A DNA stretch of 64,000 bases from positions 18,021,479-18,085,478 of the forward strand of contig CM056559.1 of assembly GCA_029721515.1 (NCBI GenBank), in the 5' to 3' direction. The DNA comes from Synanceia verrucosa. Its lineage: Eukaryota > Chordata > Actinopteri > Perciformes > Synanceiidae. Position 1 is the first letter of the stretch, and each line of letters starts with the position of its first letter. The translations under genes were made by a program, and so were the position numbers. The notes under the pieces were generated by a model. That model did no database searches. It was not told where the DNA came from and saw only the letters and a program-made list of their open reading frames with translations. Below are positions 25,180 to 36,208 of this stretch, piece by piece.

Positions 25180-25798
25180 ACTGGAGCTCTGAGCCGGGGG
25201 CTGGGGATCCAAGGTGATAGTGGACGCCCGGGAGTTGACCCATTCTGCTTACCGTACTTCCAACCATGTTGCAATGCATGCAAAGTCAAATTTAACCACT
25301 CAATGGGAGGAAAAAATACATTGTGTCCGTTTAGCATTTAGTAAACTATATCCGTCATGCTGTAACCAGAATGGACACCACTTGTCTTGACCAGGTCTGC
25401 TGTCCACTCAGCAGACACAGAGACATTTCCTACAGAGCAGAAGTGCTATGCTATTAGATTATCCCACAGAGACTGAAGCCTCCTGTATGAATGGATGATG
25501 GGACCAACGAGTCCATCATGTCCCCTGTGGATGTCGTCTTCAGCACAGCTCAAGGCTCAGGAAACTGTGTGTGTGTGTGTGTGATGGCTGTATTTTGATG
25601 TAATGTGATCAGTAATGAACTTTGTGTGGATCAAGATGAGATGAGGAGGGAGGGGGAGGATGGTGGTACTGGGGTCAAGAACAAGAGGCGACTGGTGTCC
25701 GGGAGTCTCTAAAAACTAATCTAATGAAGAAACACAGAGAGGCTGGGGACGGTAGTAAAAAAGAGTGATGAGAAGAGAGCGAGAGGGGGAGAGAGATC

Positions 25799-25841
25799 GA
25801 GAGAGAGAGAGAGAGAGAGACTACAAATGAGGTTAAGTCCT

Positions 25842-25898
<57 letters not shown>
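25799..25898. repeat. (GA)n microsatellite pair
   Basis: Two pure GA tracts (25799-25820 and 25844-25898) separated by 23 bp, forming a long purine-only block on the plus strand. Confidence 0.95.
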
Positions 25899-26150
25899 GC
25901 TGGGGATGGTTGGGGGGTGATAGTCGATGCTAAATCCATTAGAGCCTTGTGACCAACACACACACAGACATACACACACTCCTCCACCCGACCATACTCT
26001 GTGGCTGCCTCGATGGAGTTACACCCCCCCCACACATTTAAATCAAAGGAACTCTTGTTCACTTAAGGGGGGTGGGGGGGAGAAAGAGAGCGCACTGCCA
26101 CTTCCTAAACGAGTTAACCATTTGGACTGTCAGGGCCAACGGCATGTCTG

Positions 26151-26153
<3 letters not shown>

Positions 26154-26209
<56 letters not shown>

Positions 26210-26252
26210 TAGGCAGGAAGCTTAAAAGTAAAGCAAAGCATGTGCAGTTATG

Positions 26253-26284
<32 letters not shown>
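26154..26284. repeat. Two (CA)n microsatellites
   Basis: 26154-26206 (about 26 units) and 26255-26284 (15 units), with 48 bp between them. They lie about 620 bp from the penultimate coding exon, on its intron-donor side. Confidence 0.95.
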
Positions 26285-26287
<3 letters not shown>

Positions 26288-26906
26288 CAAAAACCAGAGC
26301 ATGGTAGTGGTGCTGAGCTAATCCATCACTGGATCTTAACCTGGCAGCACTGCACACTGGGTGAGGCCACAGTGAGGAAGTCAGGCTACCTAACGAGACA
26401 CTTAGCTGGACATGTAATGGGATTTATAAGGAATTAGAGCAAAAACAGTGACCCAGATCAGCAGTGTGCTGTTGAGAGGACTCACTAATGTAAAATCGCT
26501 TGCTCAGGTGCAGAAAGAGAGAAAGTACTTCGTTTTCAATTTGCATAAATGTTCGTTCATTTTTTGAACGTACAAGGTTTTTCATACTTGGACTCCAGAC
26601 ATTTTTGTGGCTCCTTCCACCTTGATTTGCATCACACAAACATCCTAAGAGACAATAATGCGGTAAAATAGTTGAGGAACTCTCAGTTTAGACAGGACAT
26701 GCATTTAGACGTACAACTAGAACTTGTCTTCTGTATCACCTCAGTGCCATTTAGGTTTCCAGTAAACCACATCATAAAAAATCTGGCCTCAGTGAAAGGC
26801 CAAATGTTTGCGGCTTTAAGACTTTAAATTAGGTGAAAAGTAGACAGAAACTAGGAGGAGAAGTGTTATGGAAGTGGACATGTAGAGAGTTTGTGTCCAT
26901 ACTGAC

Positions 26907-27083
26907 CTGTAGCAGATCCCACGATATCCCTGGAGGGGGATTCAGACATGGCGTCGGCGAGTCTCTCCCGAAGGCCTTCGTCGCTGGTGTCCGTGGAGCC
27001 GATGTTGTGCCGTGGCACGCCGAAGCTCTCCGGCCAGCTGCCGCATACCTCCAGCAGCGTCACGCCGCGGCCGTCAAATGGAC
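26907..27083 (-). CDS. bcas3: BCAS3 penultimate coding exon
   Basis: A 177-bp exon on the minus strand, bounded by an acceptor (TACTGCATGCAG) and a strong donor (ACAG followed by GTCAGT). It starts with the last two bases of a codon (GT) and ends with one base (G), so it is phase-symmetric and joins in frame to the exon at 2272-2420. It encodes 58 full codons: PFDGRGVTLLEVCGSWPE, then a linker SFGVPRHNIGSTDTSDEG, then LRERLADAMSESPSRDIVGS. The GLRERLADAMxESPSRD stretch is what I remember from the C-terminal region of BCAS3, downstream of its beta-propeller and BCAS3 domain. The exon is far more GC-rich than the surrounding intron, with synonymous third positions mostly G or C, as expected for coding sequence in fish. 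A 177-bp phase-symmetric exon could be skipped without a frameshift. Confidence 0.8.
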
Positions 27084-27542
27084 CTGCATGCAGTAAACCA
27101 ACAGAGTTAACACTCTTGGTTTTATTACTGAATACATTGAGGAATGTGCCAGATTTTAGGACGGGATCAAACACGTGAAATCTAATCCATTTGTGATTCA
27201 AAGATTGCCAACTCAGTGCAGTTTTAATTTCAACAATGACGTGAACTGAGCGATGCAATCAGAGTAATTCTGGATTAAAACCAGTGGAGGAGCAAAGTTC
27301 ATTTACTTTACTCTAAGTTTTTGAAGCTAGGTGATGTATTTAGAAATATTTGTCTCACACTCACACACATGCACACGCATACACACCTAAGAAACAACTT
27401 GTAAGCACAATACAATCCTCATGTTTGTCAGACCACATCCACACAGAGCTGCACTGCACCTTAATCTTTTCTCCTTTCTGTCTGGCGTAATTTCTGCAAT
27501 CAGAGAGATCTTGTGCTCTGGAGCCAGAGAGTCTGCAACCTG

Positions 27543-27546
<4 letters not shown>

Positions 27547-27592
<46 letters not shown>

Positions 27593-27598
27593 TGTGTG
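27547..27598. repeat. (TG)n microsatellite
   Basis: About 26 TG units with one TA interruption. Confidence 0.95.
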
Positions 27599-28740
27599 AC
27601 AAGCAGCCAGGCATGTAGACGCTAAAACAACTGGTTTATTCTATTAGTGTGTTCATTTGAATTGGTCACTGTGCCTGCCAGCAATGAGAGGTGATAAAGG
27701 GCTGATTTAGAGGTGATGGAAATACCATGCTTGCATGACATCACAGCCTCATCATAATCGTCAGTTAAATCAGCAACTCTCTTATTGTTAACACCCAGAT
27801 AAACATGTGACAAACAGTAGGACACAAGAAATGACTGATTCAAGCATACTTTCACTTTGCTAAACTGTGTCTTTAGAGGAAGAGTTAAACATGGTATTTA
27901 CAGTAAGTCAGTGTATTCCTTAGAGCGGACTGAGGGCTGAGAGTCAGTATTGGTTAAATCAATCCATTTCATGAGCAGGCCTTGTGTGACATTACCCATC
28001 GCAGGGGTCAAAGGTCATCAATCCTTAACTGCAGGAATGTTTAATTTCTATAAAAGTTCAGCAGCCAAATTCTCAGTTTTAAAGCATTTATATATCCGGT
28101 TGACCAGCAAACTTGCCAAGCTCTTTTTTCAGTCAAACGTGTCTGTATGTTCACTAGCTGAGTTCTGTTTGGCGTTTTTATGATGCCTTCCCAATATTTC
28201 TATTTGACCATTTCAATCTGATGAAATGGATAACACATGCTATTATGGCTGCATGAACAGAAACATGGATTTGCAAACATGAGTAATAATGCAGATTTTA
28301 CAACCAGAGGTGGTGGTGTCAATGTAATAAGATAGAGACAGAATAAATCTGTCTGTGAGTCATGACGTCACTGTCAAGACACAATTGTGTGAGTCAGATC
28401 TGCTGCTTAAATTCTTTGCAACATTGCAGCATTTCTGAAACGACAAACTTTGGAGCATTGGGTTTCTAGCATACATCAAATCAGTGTGATGATTTATTGA
28501 GTTATTAGTGACATTGAGTTTGCAAGCAAATGAAATCACATTATTGAACGCCATGAGGAACTGATTAGGATGTTCTCCATGTCTTCCAACTCACTGAGAT
28601 CGCTTTGAAAACTGTGATTCGATGAAATGTTAAGGTACGTAGGAATGTTAAACCTCTGGCAATGGTTCGCTGGAGGTTTTAGTGTAAAAGCAACGAGCCA
28701 CACTTCACCCAGTAACACTAAGCTGTGATGTCCAGACACA

Positions 28741-28843
28741 AACACACAAACACACACACACACGCACACACACACACATATCTCAGTTATCTAGCATTAA
28801 ATCAATTGTGCACAACATAACATCATATCACCTCTAAGGCAAA

Positions 28844-28908
<65 letters not shown>
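28741..28908. repeat. (CA)n microsatellites
   Basis: 28741-28778 (interrupted) and 28843-28908 (about 33 units with CG interruptions). Confidence 0.95.
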
Positions 28909-28909
<1 letters not shown>

Positions 28910-29043
28910 CTGAGGCTCTCAAGGCTTTGGCTTTGATGGAGGGCCTGCTGGCACTAAAGGGGAATCCTTTGAAAAATCAATCTAACACACACACACACAC
29001 AGTTTCTGAAGTGCAGCAAAGTTATCAGGAAGCTGAGCCGCTC

Positions 29044-29071
<28 letters not shown>
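29044..29071. repeat. (TG)n microsatellite
   Basis: About 14 TG units. A shorter (AC)n run lies just upstream at 28984-29001. Confidence 0.95.
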
Positions 29072-29074
<3 letters not shown>

Positions 29075-30044
29075 ATGCTGCTGGAGGTCGGTCAGTGTTA
29101 TCACAGCAGGGAGCATGGAGACCCGTGCAGCCTCTCGCCCCAGCATTAGCACCTGTCACCGGCCTGCAGCAGAGCTGAGACTGGCCAGGCCTCAGGGCAC
29201 AAACTCACTAACACACACTCTCGCAAACACACTCTCAGGAACACACACTCTCGCAAACACACACAGTAGTCTGCTCCCTGATAGCCGGTGAGCCCGGCAG
29301 ATCAAAGGTTTTGACAGTGTGGGTTTTCTGGATGATAAGAGCTTGGCAGAAGGTTAGGAAGAGCTTTAGGTTTATCAGGGCAGGCTTTGACCAATATGGG
29401 TATTTGAAGGCCGATACTGATACCTTTATGCTGAAACTACCGATCACTGATAGCCGCTTTTCAGAAGCTTGAAATCTCTTTTAACAGAGAAAAGAATTTA
29501 CGTTTGATCAGAGCAAGACCTGCTGTGTTTCTAAAAGGCGTTTTTGATTGGACTTAAATTTGCCGGCATAAATAATGTTCACAAACCCTTAATTTTAATT
29601 TTACAAGATTTATTGCAAAGGTTTCTTTCAGGGTGATCTTACACTATGATTAAAAGAGTTATTGGTCAGTGGATTTTTTCACGTGCTGGCTGTGAAGACA
29701 CGCCTTTCAGATGTGAAATGCTCACCTGACTAAAACTAAACAGTCATCAGAACTGTTAAAGATACCTCATTCATGAAGGTTATAATCTTCAGTTTTTGGT
29801 CAAACTGTGTTGCCATTCTGGAGGATGTACTTTGTGGTGTTGTTGAATTGTATTGTTTTATATTAAGATGTAAAATACCCTCATGATTATAATTCAGTTT
29901 ATATTCTCTCCATTTTTAGATTTCTGCCTTTTAAAGAACTTGTATTAGGTGACATATATCCTGTAGTTTGTAACCACATGACAAAATTATAATATAAACT
30001 GCTTTGTTACTAATAGCTGTCCAAAAGGTCATCACAGAGTCATG

Positions 30045-30200
30045 ATAAAATGAATGCGACCTTTGACCTTGGGTCATCCTTTAGTCCAAGACGACGTTTA
30101 TGTTCCTGAGATAGTGAGTAGAATGGGTTCAGACGGACAGAACGATGGACAGATGGAAAACCCAAAAACGTAATACCTCTGGTCACAGCGGTTGCTGGCA
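30045..30200 (+). mobile_element. Dispersed repeat fragment (GACCTTTGACCT type)
   Basis: Contains GCGACCTTTGACCTTGGGTC, TCCTTTAGTCCAAG, TTCCTGAGATAG, then ACGGACAGA / GGACAGATGG and AACCCAAAAACGTAATACCT. This word order is that of a very common fish dispersed repeat of uncertain class. Weaker relatives are at about 11400-11545 (GACCTTCAACTTTGACC … AGACAGACAACCC) and 53590-53680 (GGATGGACAGACAACCCCAA). Confidence 0.45.
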
Positions 30201-30366
30201 AACATAAACAAAGCTGAATATATTGCACAAGTATAAATGGTCACAATATACACAATGGGCCTATATACATATGAAGAAAGATGGTTTTGGTGTGAGAGCG
30301 ATAAACCACTCAAAAACTCTGTATGACCTTAGAAATGAGACAAAATAAGAATACATTGGAATCTAA

Positions 30367-30945
30367 TGGTGCTTTTCCACAGGCACGGTACGGTACAGCA
30401 TGGCTCTACACGGTTGCGGCGCTTTTCCATTAGTACCTGGTACTAGGTACTTTTTTTGTAACCCCTCAGCCCTGGTTCCAAGCGAGCCGAAGCGATATTA
30501 AAGTGCGACGTCAGCCAACTGCCTGTCACTGATTGGCCAACGAGTGTCGTCACTGGAAGCGTCATTGGATGCGGGATGTCGGATTGGACTGTAAAAGCCA
30601 AAAACAACTCGACTCCTCTATTTTTAAAACTGGCAACTGCTTCGCTATTTTTACACTCCCTGGAGTCTTCTCTGTCTCTTTTCTTTTGCTTTGTGCGTAA
30701 CAAAAAGTCACAGAGCGAGCAACAAATACACAATCACTTCGGTGTCCTCCATTGTTTGTGTTGTTGTTGTTCTTCTTCTTCCTGGTTTTCTGTGTCGCAT
30801 GCAAATGAAGTTACGGCAGCGCAAAACTGCCATATGACGACCCGCCCACGCCGAGGAGATACTCAGTTGTAATGGAAAAGCAACAAAACTGGGCCGTACC
30901 GTGCCATGCCGTACCGTGCTGCTACTGTGTAGTGGAAAAGCGGCA
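30367..30945 (-). mobile_element. Inverted-repeat DNA element, copy A
   Basis: Terminal inverted repeats TGGTGCTTTTCCAC (30367) and GTGGAAAAGCGGCA (ending 30945), each followed inward by CACGGTACGG-like motifs and a second CTTTTCCAT/ATGGAAAAG word. The flanks both show TAA, a possible 3-bp target duplication as in PIF/Harbinger elements; hAT is the alternative. It is about 580 bp and is the same family as 48371-48955 in the opposite orientation. On the minus strand an ATG at 30752 starts MEDTEVIVYLLLAL, close to the frame in copy B, which may be a relic of an ancestral protein. No transposase domain is visible. Confidence 0.75.
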
Positions 30946-31212
30946 TAAGAAATCAATGGATACTTCCAAAAAAAAAAAAAAAAAAAGACAAATCATGGAT
31001 ATGAATAAGCTAATGTTTTTGAACAATCCAGGTTTGGTCTCACCACGCCTCACACCACTTCATGTTTCGGTCAGCATAGGTGATTTTAGTTATCATTTTA
31101 AATAAAGTTTTTCTGGTCATCCATTTTGACAGTTCATAATTCATACACTGTAATCAACAGAGCTATCTGTATCTATTTCACTTATAGTAGAACACAGATG
31201 TCCTCTACTCAC

Positions 31213-31231
31213 CACTGTGCCTGAAAGCATC
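31213..31231 (-). CDS. bcas3: Candidate BCAS3 microexon (19 bp)
   Basis: On the minus strand a perfect consensus donor (GTGAGT, 31212-31207) follows the bases GATGCTTTCAGGCACAGTG, which are preceded by a pyrimidine run ending in GTAAAG. Read in phase 0 this gives D-A-F-R-H-S plus one base G. That base joins the leading GT of the exon at 26907-27083 to make a Gly codon, so the product would read DAFRHSG-PFDGRG. The exact phase fit and the strong donor are seen directly. The weaker points are the AAAG acceptor, the tiny size and the fact that I cannot confirm DAFRHS in other BCAS3 proteins. The open frame continues 5' of the proposed acceptor, so a longer exon is also possible. If wrong, the preceding exon lies elsewhere beyond 27083. 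Confidence 0.3.
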
Positions 31232-31855
31232 CTTTACGGAAAGACAGACATATAAAGCAATAATAATTACAAACAATACCATGCATGCTAAATTTAATCT
31301 CTTTTAAAATTTGGAAATGTCACTGAAAATGACTGAAAACATCATCATCTATCCACTGCATTGCGAGAAGCATTTATGTGTCCTTGGCATCCAAATGTGT
31401 TTACTGACTTTTTTCTTTTTAATTCGATCTCCTTAAGTCTTTGGGAATATGAGGATGCGATGTTGGCAGGAAGAGGAGAAGGAGGATTCAAAACACACGC
31501 CCTGGATTGCTGTTTTTCTTTCCATCATGTTAAAACCCGGCAGGATTAAAAGCCACTCTCCACCCAGCTGTTAGGCCCCACGTTCTGGCGCTATTTATCC
31601 CTTCAACCAGCGCTACTTCTGTTAAAGATTTAATCACACTGCAGTAGGATGTGTGTGTAAATATACCTTCACAACAAGGACTAACATGGCACAGTTGAAT
31701 TTGATCAAGCACCTCAAAATTGCCTCTCAAACACTCAAACTAGCATCAGTGCTTCAGTGTGATAATTCAATCTGAGCTTCAACTTATTCAGGAGAGTACA
31801 GTTCCAATATTAACTGGATGCAGGAAGCTACAAACTTAACTTAGATATTAAGCGG

Positions 31856-31975
31856 TAATGTCTATCTGGGTCTATGATTTCAGAATATTAATATATCATC
31901 ATCAAGTATTGTCTATGTAAAGATATAGTGGAGTAATGTCTACCTGAGTCTATGATATCAATATTAATATATATA
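31856..31975 (-). repeat. 78-bp-period repeat, copy at site 1
   Basis: About 1.5 units with a 78-bp period (AATGTCTA(T/C)CTG(G/A)GTCTATGAT recurs at 31857 and 31935). The unit is the reverse complement of the array at 56116-56310 (for example TATTGTCTATGTAAAGATAT here, ATATCTTTACATAGACAATA there). Confidence 0.8.
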
Positions 31976-33656
31976 TGACCTACACATGAACCAGCACCTT
32001 ATAGAAGAAAAGGTTGGCTATTTTAATTTTGTTTTACAAACTGATTTTCACAAGTAGTTTTGCACACTCAGGTGAAGACCTAATGTTCTGAGACCTCATG
32101 CCACTGTTTCTGGGTTACCTGTGCAGTTAAGATGCTAATGGCGGTTAATGATAATTCAATTAGGCTTTAGTGTGAGGGGGCTGATCGAACTAATTCCTTT
32201 ATTATAGGTGCTGTGTAATTTGTAATGGTGCGTTTGTGTGTGTGTGTGTGAGAGAGAGAGTGATGTTTCTGGGAAGTCAGTACTGGGAACAATCTGCTCC
32301 TAACAAACAGATCGTAAATCAGGTCTTAGCTCAGGTGGGAACTCAACTGATTTATGAGTTCATTAGGCACGCCTGAAGCATATCATGTTTAGTTTCTGTT
32401 CAGACTGCGTCAGTCCAACTCTACGGCCATTTTGGAGAAACATTAATGTTGTTGTCGCATTGGACAGCACTCTATTGAGAAGTTATACTGGAACTTTCTG
32501 TTATATGTTATTTGACAAGTGTCAAAAGATAAGAGTGATGACCATAACGGCAAGCTGATGTCAAACAGATGCTACGAAGGAAACCTAACGAATGCAAAGA
32601 ACCTGAGAAAAAGGAACTAATGCATTTCCACACAAAGCCAAGGGATAGCCCTGATATATATTTACATACTGGAGGCTAGGTTTTAAGAATTTTAGAGCTG
32701 CATACTGTTATGGTAATATTTATATTGTGATTTTCTACCAGGTTAAAGGTTCCTATTTAATCACTGGTAGTGCTACAGGACAATGCTTTTATGAGTGGAT
32801 CCCTGTTTTTTGTACTGTGTACAAAGATACAAACTGATGTACATCAGCATGTGAGTGCTCCAATTTCCATCCCACTGTTGGTTTCACACTATTTAGCTAA
32901 TTGATTAGTGACCACATACTAATCAATGGGCATCCTCAGGCAGTCGCTGTTCCCATACAACAGAACTGCATTGTCAGTTATGTTTTGAGGGATTATATTT
33001 GTATTTGAAGACATTTAACACAGTCTGTGTAACAACAACAAACAGTTTTTTTTGCCCAGGAGGCTGGTGTCACACAGCTGAGAGGAACCTCCATTATATC
33101 AGAGTTAGATGGCACTGAAAGGTCACTGTAATCATATAATGTACGTACATTCCATGGTGTTAATGCAGAGTACATTTCATTCATACACACAAGCACAATG
33201 ACACCATTCACGTGTTATATGGATTACTCCACAGAAACACACTTTTAATACTTTCACTTCCACACACACTTGTATGACTGTGCTGTGAACCTACACTGAA
33301 ATCCCTTCAGGCTGTGTGTGTCTAAATGTGTGTGTGTCAGAGAGACAGCAAGCAAGAGAGTGTCTCTGATATCCTTGGGGAAACACTGAGAGTGCTAGCT
33401 AGCTGCCGGAGTAGGTTTGTGGTACAGTGTTAGTGTTAATGGAGATGTAAGCTCACAGGATTAGCACCCATAGGTAGCTGTGTGTGAGTGTTTGTGTGTG
33501 TGTTCTTGACAGGCAGGACCTTTCTTTCATTACATTAGACCAATGCCTCTAAATCATTTACTCCCTTTGCAGTCTCAGTGGTGTCGGTTAAGTGTTAGTA
33601 ATCCCCATCAATACCGGGGTCTGCCTCAAGGCACTTTACTCACTAGTATGTGTATG

Positions 33657-33682
33657 CACACACACACACACACACACACACC
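33657..33682. repeat. (CA)n microsatellite
   Basis: About 13 CA units. A short (CGCA)n run is at 33826-33842. Confidence 0.9.
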
Positions 33683-35859
33683 AGGACATATGGCATTCAG
33701 ATATGAAGATGCATTAACCTGCACGCACTTAATTGCAGACGAGTCCACAGACTACTCTGACACACTTACTGCCCACGAAGCTAATTCCAGTCAACTTAAC
33801 GCTGTAACTGCCAGCACCACATCACACACGCACGCACGCACAAATGGAGATTTCCTTGAAACCAAAGCCTAACTTAAATATTTATGTTATTTTACCCTAA
33901 GACCTGGACTAGAATGCAGTTTTCTCACATCCACTGAAGATTTTTACTGTTGGCACTAAATGGAACAATTGATGCTTTCACCTATCAGAAAATGAGAGAA
34001 GATAAGAATGAAATAAAAAAATGTATACAATCTATATGCCTATTAAAAACACAGTCTCATCCCATTGCTTAGCTTCATGCAACAAAATCACTTAGTTTAA
34101 GAAAAAGCTTAAGCTATTTACGGTGAAAGCTTGAGTGGACATTGTGGACATGGGACACAAACGAACAGCTGATTAGAAAGTGAAAGTGAAACATAACACA
34201 CCAGACACCAATCCACTAGACATAATTGTCTCGACAACCCATTTTAAGGTTTTTGCTAGTCATTTCACACTACCTCAACAGAGGATCTCTAGGGGAGATA
34301 ACATTTTTGAGGACTTGACAAATGATAAAAATGGTCACAAATCCATCTAAAACACAAAATTAAGTTTCCAACAGGGCTTTATTTCTCAGCACTGGAGATC
34401 GCTGCTTGGTTAATACCCATCGATCCATTTTCATTCCGACATCTTGAGGTGAGAAGCTACCAAGCTAGCACGACAGGTTGGAACCAATGGACTCCTCAGG
34501 TTATCTTGTTTAATATGATGCCAGTGTCTTCACTCAAAACTGAACCTGTGCCAACCTCTAAAAGACTGTCATGTTGGCCGATGACCCTGGTGTCCTCTGA
34601 CACTTGAAGAGGATTGTGTGCTTCCAAAAGATCCACAAAGATTTTTTCCCAGTTTAGTTTGGTAGAAAATGATTGGCCTGCACAAGCCTGAACTAAATAC
34701 CAATAATAAATTCTGAGTGTCTTGTCGCTCAGCATGGTAGGACCACCCTAATACTTTTGTGGTGGCATGGGAGCAAATGGTTATGTTTAAGATCAAGTAT
34801 GGGTGTATTCAAATTATTCACTGGAAAATATAAACCTTGAAAAGCAATAAGAGAATCCTCATCAGAGGTAGTGAATATTTATATAATTCTAATGTATTAA
34901 TATGGGGAAACTAAGAGTTATATATACATGCCTGTCCTTCATTACAGCATATTGTCACAGGCTGATACATGCCATATGTTTGCGTGCCACAGATCCAAAT
35001 GCTGATGGCACAGCACATACATGCTCATGTTTGCACAAAGATGAGGTAAACACACATGGACTGTGTGTGTTTGTGTGTGCTTCTTGGGGCTGATTATGCT
35101 GGTTTGTTAGATCAAGTGCTGCAAACACACAGCGATGTGGGTACCTGAGTGGAGACAAACCCTGAGTGGGCTTAAACCAACATAATATGACAACACATGA
35201 ACCCACATAAGATTCTGAAGTCCAAACAGGACCAGAGATGCAAACACTTCACCTGGTAGTAACTATAAAGCATGTCAGAAGAGACATGGACAATCCTTTC
35301 TCTCATCAGGGTCTTATAATCAGACACACACTCAAAAGCTTACACACATTTATTCCAAACAAAACGTATAATCAACAAAAGAAAAAAAAAATCACTTAGA
35401 AGTTTGTGTTACCTCCAAAGAATCTATGTATAGTTTGTTTTGGAATACAAGGCCACTGGCCGTTGATACCCATACTGTAGAAATAGGATGGTTGCACAGC
35501 TTGACCCATCAGTGTGTGTGGTCTGAAACCAAAATCAACAGCTGTAGGTGTTTGGATGTGCATAGACATGACAGTGATGAAAAACTATATTTAGGATTAC
35601 AATGTGTTTTTGCAGTTTTTTAAACCTTTTCAGAAGAGTACCAAACCACTCTAAGAAACTGCACAAAACACCAAAATAGTTAATGAGAGAATGAATGGCA
35701 TTTAGAAGATTCTGTAGCATAAAGTTGGCTTTAGTGCATATGAGTGAATGAATCTTAATGAAGATTTTTTTTTTTTTTGGAGAAAGAAAAACTGACTCAC
35801 AGAAAAACTTGTGTGCTTCCTAATGGCCAGTCCATCTTGGACTGCATACGACAATAATA

Positions 35860-36160
35860 AATCCTGGAATAATTTCCCTACACCTAGCATCATCGTAAGA
35901 TGGATGCAAAGCATATGTCATCTGGTCAGAGACGTGGCGCCCACACAACTAAAACTCCCTTCTGGACGCGAGACATTGTTTTCCATTATACCAAAACAAA
36001 GGTTGGGGAGTGTACACTTCACGGTGCTAGCATGGGCGGCTAATTGATTTCAGGCCAGATCGTGTTGCTGTGTAATGGAGCAGGCTAACGTGATGATGAA
36101 GCTGGGATGGTCATGGTGATGACTTTCACAGGGACTCCAGCCTCATTTGTTTGTTCGATG
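35860..36160. other. Candidate conserved non-coding element
   Basis: Unique, non-repetitive sequence with octamer-like ATGCAAAGCATATG (35905), GGCGGCTAATTGATTTCAGG (36035) and no open frame of interest. It ends at a (TG)n microsatellite (36172-36208). Looks like regulatory DNA; untested. Confidence 0.25.
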
Positions 36161-36171
36161 GGCTGCGGTGC

Positions 36172-36172
36172 T

Positions 36173-36208
<36 letters not shown>
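36172..36208. repeat. (TG)n microsatellite
   Basis: About 17 TG units with CG interruptions at the start. Confidence 0.95.

Larger units (their letters stand above)
2421..26906 (-). other. bcas3: Last intron of BCAS3 (24.5 kb)
   Basis: The intron starts with GTCAGT at 26906 and ends with CTACAG at 2421, both read on the minus strand. It holds no further exon that I can support. It contains the transposon-derived elements, minisatellite, palindrome and candidate conserved elements listed separately. Stretches where I see only unremarkable unique AT-rich DNA include 2962-4512 (apart from a small hairpin at 3913-3937), 5843-6534, 6653-10039, 12263-13089, 13461-14157, 14694-15429, 17130-19259, 19326-21785 and 22528-23049. 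A (TCAGC)n pentamer run of about 27 bp sits near 14814-14840. A short similar block recurs near 18125-18185 and 20115-20160 (both contain AGGTGGATC followed by GATGTGCTT), probably an old dispersed repeat. Confidence 0.75.

Noticed and set aside
24873..25341. GC-rich open frames on both strands near 25 kb
   Set aside because: The region is a dispersed repeat shared with 45015-45515, and the frames are not kept in the second copy.
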